DNA from: a virus
Length of the DNA: 48,366 nucleotides
IMG/VR virus record: IMGVR_UViG_3300042521_004506
Coordinates: 1-48,366 of that record
Reading direction: 5' to 3' (one strand)
Each line of letters begins with the position of its first letter. The stretch's first letter is position 1. This document shows positions 7,085 to 15,400 of the stretch, piece after piece. Under the pieces are notes generated by a model. That model worked only from the letters and a program-made list of their open reading frames with translations, did not search any database and was not told the origin of the DNA. The position numbers and the translations under genes are program-made.

Positions 7085-7877
7085 TCTTGCGCTTCTTTCT
7101 AAAAGTAGCCAAGTTAATATTCAAAGATTTTGCCCTTTCGTCCTGTAACAGATCCTCAAATTCCATTCCAAACTCATGGACAATGATAGAGCGCTCAAAA
7201 TCAGTAAGGAAAGAAGCGGTGTTGTTTTCCCCATTGCAGCCATCCCAAATATCCTTCACCTCGACAAGTGCTGGAGAGAGGGTGGGAGCAACTTCCTTGA
7301 CACAAGAAACGTCCACGAGGTCCATCTCAAGGTCTTTTTGCCTTTTCTTATTGTCACGTACATCCTTCAGAATAATGTTATCAAGAGCCCTGAACAAATA
7401 TCCAAGAAACTTAGCCTGCTTGCTGCAGTCAAATCTATCAATGCAATTGACCAAAACACGCAGACCTTCGCTTTGCTTGTCTTCAATCGTAAGAAGATGC
7501 CTATTTGTACTTCTATTCCTCTTCTGCTTGCTGACCCAAGCTTGAACCATAGGCATGTGCTGATAAATTAAGATTGTACGGACACGCATTACATCTTCCA
7601 ACATCTTATCTGGATCAATAAGATGCTGACTCTGGATAAAATCAGCCCGAACACTGCCGTACAGAGAGAAAAATTCTTTCTCTTCTTCTTCGCTGAACCA
7701 CTTGACGTTAGAAACATCTAAAGTATTGTGGTTTACCAAAGAATCCGAAGTGCGCTCAACAAGCCTTCCGTAGCTAGCAACCATCTCCTCGGTGGACAAA
7801 ATAGAGGTATTGATGGTAGAGATGTCTTTTTTCATTTTTTCAATCAAGAACGACTTCCTATCGTTATCAGAACCCAT
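7032..7877 (-). CDS. Sigma-70-family RNA polymerase sigma factor (281 aa)
   Basis: Residues 97-182 fit sigma region 2: a helix ending in HMPMVQAWVSKQK, then EDKQSEGLRVLVNCIDRFD, then FLGYLFRALDNIILKDVRD, as in core-binding and -10-reading helices. Residues 235-281 fit region 4, with LTDFERSIIVHEF and the helix-turn-helix end LNINLATFRKKRKNAIQKIK. A long acidic N terminus precedes them. The start at 7877 is fixed by a near-perfect AAGGAGG six bases upstream; a longer frame to 7946 has no such site. It should redirect the host core polymerase to phage promoters. It heads an operon with the SET, 418-aa and protease genes and has its own host-like promoter. Confidence 0.8.
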   Translation of the reverse strand: MGSDNDRKSFLIEKMKKDISTINTSILSTEEMVASYGRLVERTSDSLVNHNTLDVSNVKWFSEEEEKEFFSLYGSVRADFIQSQHLIDPDKMLEDVMRVRTILIYQHMPMVQAWVSKQKRNRSTNRHLLTIEDKQSEGLRVLVNCIDRFDCSKQAKFLGYLFRALDNIILKDVRDNKKRQKDLEMDLVDVSCVKEVAPTLSPALVEVKDIWDGCNGENNTASFLTDFERSIIVHEFGMEFEDLLQDERAKSLNINLATFRKKRKNAIQKIKEAIFSRLNLD

Positions 7878-7907
7878 ATATCCTCCTTGTGGATGGGGCG
7901 AAACACC

Positions 7908-7936
7908 ATTGTACTGTATAGTGCCGCTAAAGTCAA
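7908..7936 (-). promoter_or_regulatory. Host-type sigma-70 promoter of the sigma-SET-protease operon
   Basis: On the minus strand TTGACT (7936-7931) and TACAAT (7913-7908) are separated by exactly 17 bases. They match the -35 TTGACA and -10 TATAAT consensus at five of six positions each. The expected start point is near 7900, leaving a leader of about 25 bases with AAGGAGG before the sigma ATG at 7877. The -35 box overlaps the stop codon of the dCMP deaminase gene. A promoter of this quality suggests early expression by the unmodified host polymerase. Confidence 0.65.
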
Positions 7937-8481
7937 GTACCCTCAAGCCACTTTTTGTGGTCCCAGGGCACGATTTTATCTAGATCTTGACTGTCTTGAG
8001 TGTATACTGACACTCCGTAAAGCTCGCACAGAACTGCCTTTGCGATCATGGATTCAGAATCTTCTTGAAAAGTTCTAGAACCAGCAAAGATTTTTGAGAT
8101 TCCTGCTCCCAACAGGTGCAAAAGACAACTTCTACACGGTAGTCCAGTGATGTACACCGAGTAGCCACGCACATCGCAACGAGCAGAAAGGAGCGCGTTC
8201 ATCTCTGCGTGGACTATGTATGGATACTTTTCTGGGCGTACATTTGGCAAAATTTCATCTGGTCCATTTGAAGGGAACCCGTTGTACCCTGTAGATACAA
8301 TTCTGTTTTCTTTATCTACGATTACCGCACCATGCCTAGTCTGAGCATCTGGAGATCTTGAAGAAACAAGATAACAAAGATCAAAAAAGTATCTATGCCA
8401 AGATATTCTTTCTGAAGCAACTCTGTACTTAGAAAAGTTTCTTATTTTTTCTTGTAAGGCTTCAAAGTTTTCTTCGGACAC
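7933..8481 (-). CDS. dCMP deaminase (ComEB-like)
   Basis: dCMP deaminase makes dUMP, the precursor of dTMP. The 182-aa product has the family core: SSRSPDAQTRHGAVIVD, GYNGFPS, HAEMNAL at residues 91-97 (zinc His and catalytic Glu), and LPCRSC with C116 and C119 as zinc ligands. Length and motifs match phage and bacterial dCMP deaminases. The best start is a GTG at 8481; no good SD is visible, so this start is tentative, and a TTG about 12 codons further upstream is also open. It lies 34 bases after the HExxH gene and shares its last bases with the promoter of the sigma operon. Confidence 0.88.
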   Translation of the reverse strand: MSEENFEALQEKIRNFSKYRVASERISWHRYFFDLCYLVSSRSPDAQTRHGAVIVDKENRIVSTGYNGFPSNGPDEILPNVRPEKYPYIVHAEMNALLSARCDVRGYSVYITGLPCRSCLLHLLGAGISKIFAGSRTFQEDSESMIAKAVLCELYGVSVYTQDSQDLDKIVPWDHKKWLEGT

Positions 8482-8515
8482 ACAATACAGTATCCCGAGT
8501 GGATGTCAGCTGATA

Positions 8516-9106
8516 TCAAAACTGAGAAGGTGCTGAAAAACTTTGTCCAAATTGTTTTCCAGCTGATTCAGCTTCCGATTCTGGATTGTAGTCAACCGGC
8601 TTGCCCTCTCTTATGTCTAATATGGTTCTTTTTTTATGATGAGTTTCGTGAGCCACTGTATCTGCCACCTGTTTTGCTATCGCTTCATAAACTTTTTTTG
8701 CTATAGACTTTTTTAAATCAGGGTCCAAAGATGCTCCCTCATTTGGAAGCTGAACATTCGGTGGAAACATGCCATTCATTACATGATTCACTATCTTCTC
8801 AACATCTACATAAATTTTACCAGATTCTCTATCAACATAGCCATGAGCGTCTCCATGTATGTCAATTTTAGCCAAACCAAGAACTTTAGAATCAGCTATG
8901 GGGCTTGTGTCTATAGTATGAACCTTTGCTTCCGCAAAAGCACCTTTCAGCTGAGATGCTATTGCCTGAAGTAGATCCATTAATCTTATAGAATAACCAG
9001 TTTTTTTCACTGGGATAGATCTAGAGGCAGCTGGCCCAATGATTTTTACTGAACCAACGGGAGCATCAAAATTTTTAAATTGATCAATTCTAAAGATATT
9101 TGACAT
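8516..9106 (-). CDS. HExxH-motif protein, putative phage metallopeptidase-like
   Basis: The 196-aa product has HETHH at residues 153-157 in a helix (VADTVAHETHHKKR), followed 21-23 residues later by ESEAES, where gluzincins place a third zinc ligand. The N-terminal half has GDAHGYVD and IYVDVEKIV, typical of a strand-helix lead-in to such domains. The start at 9106 has GGAGG seven bases upstream. There is no signal peptide, so it would act in the host cytoplasm or in the virion. It could be a maturation protease or a degenerate fold member; activity is unproven. Confidence 0.65.
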   Translation of the reverse strand: MSNIFRIDQFKNFDAPVGSVKIIGPAASRSIPVKKTGYSIRLMDLLQAIASQLKGAFAEAKVHTIDTSPIADSKVLGLAKIDIHGDAHGYVDRESGKIYVDVEKIVNHVMNGMFPPNVQLPNEGASLDPDLKKSIAKKVYEAIAKQVADTVAHETHHKKRTILDIREGKPVDYNPESEAESAGKQFGQSFSAPSQF

Positions 9107-9129
9107 AATCGTCCTCCAATACGGATATT
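9100..9129 (+). promoter_or_regulatory. Candidate promoter of the MoxR-VWA pair
   Basis: TTGACA at 9100-9105 is a perfect -35 hexamer. GATATT at 9124-9129 follows after 18 bases and matches four of six -10 positions. Transcription would start near 9136, leaving a leader of about 20 bases with AAGGA before the ATG at 9156. The -35 box overlaps the start codon of the divergent HExxH gene, so expression of the two may interfere. Confidence 0.4.
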
Positions 9130-9155
9130 ATTACTAAGAAGGATAAAAATCACCT

Positions 9156-10778
9156 ATGAAACAAATTGAATCAAAAGATCTTTTTAACAAGTTACAATTT
9201 GCTCTCAAAAACGGCTTAAATGTCATTATTGAAGGCAAACACGGTGTTGGTAAGACATCGATAATACATGACGTTATTGCTCATAACGGTCTTAAACCTC
9301 AATCAGAATATGTTTCTTTTAGCGCTGCAACCATGGACCCATGGATAGACTTTTTGGGTATTCCAAAAATGTCAGAAAAAAATGGGGAAACTGTTATAAA
9401 ATTAGTGAAACCAGAATACATCAATCCAGAGGTGATAAAAGTTCTTTTCTTTGATGAGTTTAATAGATCTCAAAAAAGAGTTAGAAACGCAGTTATGGAG
9501 CTTATACAATTTAAGTCAGTAAATGGCATCAAATTCCCCAATTTGCAGTGTGTTTGGGCGGCGATCAACCCAGAGGATTCCATGGATACTTATGATGTTG
9601 AAAAAGTAGACCCAGCACAAATGGATCGATTCCATCTGCAATATAAAATTAAAGATACAATTTGCATTGACTTCTTTTCGCAAAAGTATGGAAATGAAAA
9701 AGCACAAAACATTGCAGAATGGTACAACTCTTTAGAGAAAAAAGAAAAAGATAAGATATCTCCAAGAAGAGTTGAATATGCTATTGACGTAATGCAAGAA
9801 GGCGGAGACCCAGAAGACGTTCTCCCAGAGTCAATCGACATACAAGAATTTAAAGATTCCATTAATTCTATAACACTAAAAAGCATAATCTCACAAGCTG
9901 TGCTGAAAAAAGACTTTAATAAAATTAAAAGTCTTCTCAACGATTTTGATTCAGTAATGAATACTGTAAGCAAAACAACTAATGAAAATGTAATACAAAC
10001 ATGCGTTGAATTTATGAACGAAGAACAGTTAGCTTCTTCTTTTATTCAATATGAAAATATAAGAATTTGGGCAGAAAAAAGAATTGAAGAGCTGTATGAA
10101 GATAATACATCATTTAAAAATACTGCAAGCCATGCGCACAAAGATCCAAAGCGCCCGGATGAAATTCAAAAGAAAATCATATCTTGCATGGCTAACATCA
10201 CTGCAATAAACAACAATAAAGCTGCATCGAATTGGGCAGAAAGTATTATAAAAGTATGCGTGCCTGGATATAAAATCATTTCCAATAAAGAAATGACAAG
10301 CAAAGAATTCCAGTATCAGTGTGCAAAAAGGTATGAGCATATCAATTATAGGGTTGACGAGTGGATGAATAAACATCCAAATGTCAGGACGGTTTCCAGA
10401 TGGTCTGATTGGGGCAATATATCTTTTGATAAATCTTATGAGCCAATAGAGATAGATGAAGCAAAAGATATGCTTATTGTTCTGGAATCTAGTCTTAAAA
10501 ATAAAAGAATTAGAAATTCTATTGAAAAAGATCCATCCATGATCAATGTGGCTGAAAAAGCAGCACAAATGATTAGTTATCATTTGCACACATCAGCAAA
10601 TATGTCAAAAGACTCTATGTTTGAATTAGGATGGTCTAGAATCGCTGGAGAGGAATTGGTTACGGGAGAATTTCAAAACATATACAAGTATCTGATACTT
10701 CCTGATGTTGAAAAGTACGGGTATGCTCATAATATCAAGTTGAATGAAAGAGCTCAAGTTTATTCTTTCATTAAATAA
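9156..10778 (+). CDS. MoxR-like AAA+ ATPase
   Basis: The N-terminal 170 residues form an AAA+ module: Walker A GKHGVGKT at 27-34, Walker B VLFFDEF at 96-102 followed by NRS, sensor-1 AAINPE at 135-140 and an Arg-finger region MDRFH at 156-160. The NRS and sensor pattern is that of the MoxR/dynein-like AAA+ group, which remodels protein complexes. The remaining 370 residues are helical and unlike known domains. An AAGGA sits 12 bases before the start. It is followed after 2 bases by a metallopeptidase-like/VWA gene, the classic MoxR-VWA pairing seen in bacterial operons (as in RavA-ViaA). The ATPase probably acts on or through its VWA partner. Confidence 0.82.
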   Translation: MKQIESKDLFNKLQFALKNGLNVIIEGKHGVGKTSIIHDVIAHNGLKPQSEYVSFSAATMDPWIDFLGIPKMSEKNGETVIKLVKPEYINPEVIKVLFFDEFNRSQKRVRNAVMELIQFKSVNGIKFPNLQCVWAAINPEDSMDTYDVEKVDPAQMDRFHLQYKIKDTICIDFFSQKYGNEKAQNIAEWYNSLEKKEKDKISPRRVEYAIDVMQEGGDPEDVLPESIDIQEFKDSINSITLKSIISQAVLKKDFNKIKSLLNDFDSVMNTVSKTTNENVIQTCVEFMNEEQLASSFIQYENIRIWAEKRIEELYEDNTSFKNTASHAHKDPKRPDEIQKKIISCMANITAINNNKAASNWAESIIKVCVPGYKIISNKEMTSKEFQYQCAKRYEHINYRVDEWMNKHPNVRTVSRWSDWGNISFDKSYEPIEIDEAKDMLIVLESSLKNKRIRNSIEKDPSMINVAEKAAQMISYHLHTSANMSKDSMFELGWSRIAGEELVTGEFQNIYKYLILPDVEKYGYAHNIKLNERAQVYSFIK

Positions 10779-10780
10779 TC

Positions 10781-11998
10781 ATGATGCAAAACAATTTTGA
10801 AAAAACAGAAATATGCAATGTTTTAGCAAAGAAGAGCAAGATTTTGAGCAATCTTGTAATGTGTTTTGATTTCTTAGAAAATAATGACATACCTACTGCT
10901 TGTGTAAATTTCAGCACCAGGTCTAGGGCTCCACTTCATATAGCTTACAATCCATATTTTTGGGAACCATTATCTATTTATGAAAAAGCTGCAATAGTAT
11001 CTCATGAACTTCTTCATATCATATTAAATCATGGAAAAAGATTTTCAAGCAAACCTCAAGTCGTTAAAATTGAAAATGTATGCATGGATATATGCGTAAA
11101 CGAGATACTTAAGAATGAATTTGATTTTCATCCTTCCAATTGCCCAGTTTTACAAAACGCTGTTTATTTGGAAAAAATTGACGCTTCTCTGCAAAGCGGA
11201 AGATGTTTTGAATATTATTACAAAAATATTATAAATTCCAATATAGATATTAACAAATTTGCTAATGGAATAGACCACGAATGGTTAGAAAAAATTAGTA
11301 ATTTAGGGGATGAACAACTAAAAAAAATTACTGATTGGCTGAAAAAGAACGGAGTAGATCTAAAAGATCTGCAAAAACTAATAAAAAAAATTAAACAAAA
11401 ATATTCAATTCCAGGGACAGAACCTGGAAACATAGAAAAAGCATTAAACTTTAACGAAGAAGAAGATCTAAAAAACACAAATTGGCAAAATGTTTTAAAT
11501 AAAATAGTAAAAAGATTTGAAAACCAAAACTCTCAGGTTGAAAGCTGGTTTGAGCAACCTAGAAGAAGAGACTGGCAATCAGACTATGCACTTCCAAATA
11601 ATGAATCGCTGTGTGATACAATAGCTAAAAGAAACATTCATATTTTTATGGATACAAGCGGCTCATGTTTAAACTGGAGCTCAGCTTTTATGTCTTCCGC
11701 AATGGCTTTTCCAAAAGATAAATTTAACGTATTTTTATATAACTTTGACGTAAAAGTTTATGAAATAAACAAAAAAAGTAAAACTTTATTAGGATATGGC
11801 GGAACTTCATTTAGATGTATTAGCGATTATGTAAATAATAAAATTAAAAAATATGACGCAATTATAGTTTTAACTGATGGATACGGAGATTATGCAGAAT
11901 ATAAAAAACCCAGACTTTGGCACTGGGTTCTTATAGAAGACTACAAAATATGCATACCGAACGAAAGTAAGATATATAATCTAAGCGATTTAAAATAA
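10781..11998 (+). CDS. DUF2201-like metallopeptidase-domain and VWA protein
   Basis: Residues 70-110 contain SHELLHIILNHGKRF and CMDICVNEIL, the HExxH-x4-H and D/N pattern of the DUF2201 putative metallopeptidase domain. The C-terminal part is a VWA-like domain with the MIDAS motif DTSGS near residue 291 and the later VLTDGYGD loop. A Lys-rich helical region joins them. This is the usual architecture of the partner protein in MoxR-VWA systems. Two ATG codons in tandem begin the gene 2 bases after the ATPase stop, so translation is coupled. The metal site looks intact, but proteolysis is not established for this family. Confidence 0.82.
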   Translation: MMQNNFEKTEICNVLAKKSKILSNLVMCFDFLENNDIPTACVNFSTRSRAPLHIAYNPYFWEPLSIYEKAAIVSHELLHIILNHGKRFSSKPQVVKIENVCMDICVNEILKNEFDFHPSNCPVLQNAVYLEKIDASLQSGRCFEYYYKNIINSNIDINKFANGIDHEWLEKISNLGDEQLKKITDWLKKNGVDLKDLQKLIKKIKQKYSIPGTEPGNIEKALNFNEEEDLKNTNWQNVLNKIVKRFENQNSQVESWFEQPRRRDWQSDYALPNNESLCDTIAKRNIHIFMDTSGSCLNWSSAFMSSAMAFPKDKFNVFLYNFDVKVYEINKKSKTLLGYGGTSFRCISDYVNNKIKKYDAIIVLTDGYGDYAEYKKPRLWHWVLIEDYKICIPNESKIYNLSDLK

Positions 11999-12373
11999 TT
12001 ATTTTGTATTTTCTGGAAGTTTTTTAACGCCTTCTTTTTCAAGCGCATATAAAACTCTTATCTGTAGCTCTGTGAGCTTCACTTCCATATCTCTTAGCCT
12101 GTTTGAAATGTCCATAAGAAGAGTATTTTGCTTCGTACTTAGTGCTTGAAGATCGTCTGTCATTTTTTTATCATTTTGCTGTAAGCTGCGAATCTCTTCC
12201 TCAATATAAGATATTCTTGTATTAACAACTGACTGAGTAGAATACATAGTTGCAAAGAACACGCCAGCGCCAACTATTACAGTCCAAAATGTTTGACCTA
12301 TGTTGGAGATAAAATTCAATTTATTCATAGAGTCATTATCTGAATTGATTTCTTTATCTTCTTTTGGTGGCAT
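11999..12373 (-). CDS. Small membrane coiled-coil protein, possible holin or spanin-like
   Basis: The 124-aa product has a short charged N terminus, one transmembrane segment at about residues 26-44 (GQTFWTVIVGAGVFFATMY), then a long heptad-like helix rich in Glu, Lys, Gln and Leu (ISYIEEEIRSLQQ onward). The start at 12373 has AAGGAG close upstream. One membrane span plus coiled coil is common in phage lysis-associated and virion-anchoring proteins, but no specific family is recognised. It lies just downstream of the giant genes, and its stop codon abuts that of the convergent VWA gene. Confidence 0.7.
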   Translation of the reverse strand: MPPKEDKEINSDNDSMNKLNFISNIGQTFWTVIVGAGVFFATMYSTQSVVNTRISYIEEEIRSLQQNDKKMTDDLQALSTKQNTLLMDISNRLRDMEVKLTELQIRVLYALEKEGVKKLPENTK

Positions 12374-12409
12374 TTATTAAACTCCTTGCAATAAAACATA
12401 AACCACAAT

Positions 12410-12428
12410 CATTTATATATTTATGAAA
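12410..12428 (-). promoter_or_regulatory. AT-rich element, possible late-type promoter
   Basis: The minus strand reads TTTCATAAATATATAAATG in the 76-base gap between the last giant gene and the small membrane protein gene. It includes TATAAAT, close to the T4 late box TATAAATA. No clear terminator hairpin is seen in the gap. Weak evidence only. Confidence 0.2.
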
Positions 12429-12449
12429 ATATTATTCCTTTTTATTTGT

Positions 12450-15400
12450 TTAAATAAATGGGAACTTTTCATTACTTGAAGAGCTGCTACTTTCTCCTTC
12501 TGAAGTGGAAGAAGAACTACCTCCTGTGCCTGGCCCTCCGGCCTCAATTACGCCACACACAAGAGTTGGGCCAGGGCCATCACAATCCCAGCACGTCCAG
12601 CGTCTGCGAAAATCTAAGCACAATGTAGGGTCTGAATCGGACCACCTTACACAATACTCGAAAACATCGCAGCATTGACCTCCGGTAAAACTACTAGGAG
12701 CAAGTTCAGAGACAGTCGCCCAGCCATTATCAATCATTTCTCTGTAAGAGAATATTGCAGGGATGTTAACAAAAACAGTATTGCCTACAGAGGTTTGATC
12801 CTCTATAATAGCATCAGCGATTGTTTGACGCTGACTGACTAATTCTTCATCAAATTCACTTACAGCCGCTGGAATCATTACACAGAAAGTAAAGTTTTCC
12901 TCATCAAAGCCAAGGCTAAGACATACTGCCGTAATTTGGTCTTTTATGTCCTGAATATCCTCTAAAAGAGTAGATTCAGAATTTGAATTTGCCTGTATGA
13001 AGAAAACCATTCTACCTGGACTACCAACAGTGACATCTAAAGAGTTGTAAGCAGAAACTGATCTTTGATTTATTACTTTTAAATATGTTTGAAGCGTAAA
13101 AATCACTTCAGCTTTGTTAAAATCTGACCGTATTGATTCAAGAGTTGCTCCTTCATAGGTATGGAATGGAGTAATAGCCAATCCTCCTATGCCTTTTCTA
13201 TGCAAACTGTGCAGTCCTACTGCAAAATCTCCGCTTATTCCTGATCGAGGCCCGTCTCTCATAGAGCCCAAGAATGAGAATTTAAGACCAGATACGCCAT
13301 GAACATTGTACGAGTAAAGGAACTCAACTTTGTCTACTACCCATTCTGAGGTAGAAAGTGAATCGCCAGCAAACGGGGAGCTAACAAATATATTTTCTCC
13401 ATCGTATGAAGATACAGAAAGAGTGTAAGAACCAGTGAAATTAGCAACTCTAATGACCATGTATTCCAATACAGAATTATCATCTAGCGGAATACCGATA
13501 GAAGGTTCAGTGTTTGCCGCATATATACCAGAAGAATATTCTACATAAAATTCTTCTACTATTTCTGGCGCAAATCCCCACTCAATTCCCTTTCCATATG
13601 GCTTAACAGAATTATGTAACGATTCATATATGCCTTCATCAGGGAAAACAGCACTACCTTTCTGGAGTATAGCTCCAGTTTCACTAAATCTACGAAAAAA
13701 TCCTGGCTCCCAGTCATTTGATAAAGTAGTTACATTTTGTGCAATATCGTATGAGTTTGATGTAGTAGCTGGCATAAATGGAGACCCATAAGATTTTGTT
13801 CCAAGAGAATTAAAGCCTCTATTTAATCCAGAAACCCAAAATCTTGAATCTTGACCTATATATATAATGTCTACTACATTTCTATCATTCTTAGCATCAG
13901 AAATAAATCTTCCAAATTTATTAGATCCATAAATTTTGAGTGGAGGACCGGATGGAATGGATGAACTAGATGATGAACTGCTAGAACTAGATGATGAACT
14001 GCTAGAACTAGATGATGAACTAGATGATGAACTAGATGATGAACTAGCAGACCAATCGAAATTTGGACACTTTATGCATCCATAGGTAAGTCCTTGAAAG
14101 AGACCCATGTCAGCTCCACTAATGTTTCCATCCCCATCTAAATCGGCTGCAATAGAAACAATGTTATTATAATCTACTGGTCCGAACATAATACCCAAGA
14201 AAAAGCCAAAATCATTACCATTAATAAATCCGTCGTTGTTTAAATCTGGACATCCTGGATTAGACCATATTCTAGTGCATCCTGAAGAAGATGAAGAAGA
14301 TGCACTTGAAGACGAAGACGAGCTGCTTGAGGACGATGAAGAGCTAGAAGATGTAACATTACAATTGAGAATATCACATCCTAAATCTACCCACCAATTT
14401 GTTATACTATCTGGGTCTAAATCCGAGCTACATACTCCAAATACTACTAATCTTAGTTTTTTGTACATAGGATCTACCGGATCAAATGCAACAGAAAATT
14501 GTCTTACTCTTATCGTTGTGATAACAGAAGAAGTAGCCCCAGTAGCAACACATCCACTATCAAACAATATTGACCTACTAGGTAGAGTAAATTGGCTGCC
14601 TTCGTATGCAAAGATGGGATGATCTGGATGAGAAAAACCAGATAATTGACCATTTTCATAGAGAAGTCTTCTTCCATAATGCTCATAGTCTAAATCACCA
14701 TTCTTAAGGACAGCATCTGTAGACAATTCGTCATCTCTTGTGGCTACTATCATTATCCTATCAGCAGCTTCTGAACCTGTCACATATTCAATACAAATAT
14801 CTATATATTCACCGCTGGAATCTGATTGGATATCAAATCCATTTAAATCTATAATGCTAGAATATGCCTGAGTCCCAGTTGTATTTAACCATTGTCCAAA
14901 TGACTGAACGCATGAGAAGCTAGAACTGCTTGAACTACTGCTTGAACTACTGCTACCGTTCCAATTAGGACATTCGACGCACGAACCCCAATATGATTGA
15001 AGAATACCAAGATCCAATCCGTCAACAACGCCATCTCCATTTAAGTCAGCAATCGGGTTATAATCTGCAGAAGCACTGAAATATACTGCAAGGTCTGAAC
15101 CACCAACAAACCCGTCACCATCCATGTCCGGGCAGCCAGGACCAGTCCAAACAACACACCCAGAACTTGAACTACTGCTGCTAGAACTAGATGATGAACT
15201 AGATGATGAACTTACAACACATGTAGGACTACGTATGCCAATTATAGCACCAGATAAACTACCTCCACCTGATTCCTCATTAAAAGATCCCCAATTAAAA
15301 TTATCTGTTTTATACTTGCCTCCAGGAATTTGACCATTTGTCCAAATTAACTTTGGCAAAAATGAGCTTGTAACCATACGCACTCCGCCAATAGCTAAAA

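Noticed and set aside
11992-12005. AAAATAATTATTTT palindrome as a bidirectional terminator
   Set aside because: It is made of two abutting stop codons in AT-rich DNA, with no GC stem; too weak to call.
13964-14041. Repeat array as a CRISPR
   Set aside because: The units are 12 bp, tandem without unique spacers, and code for serine in a large gene.
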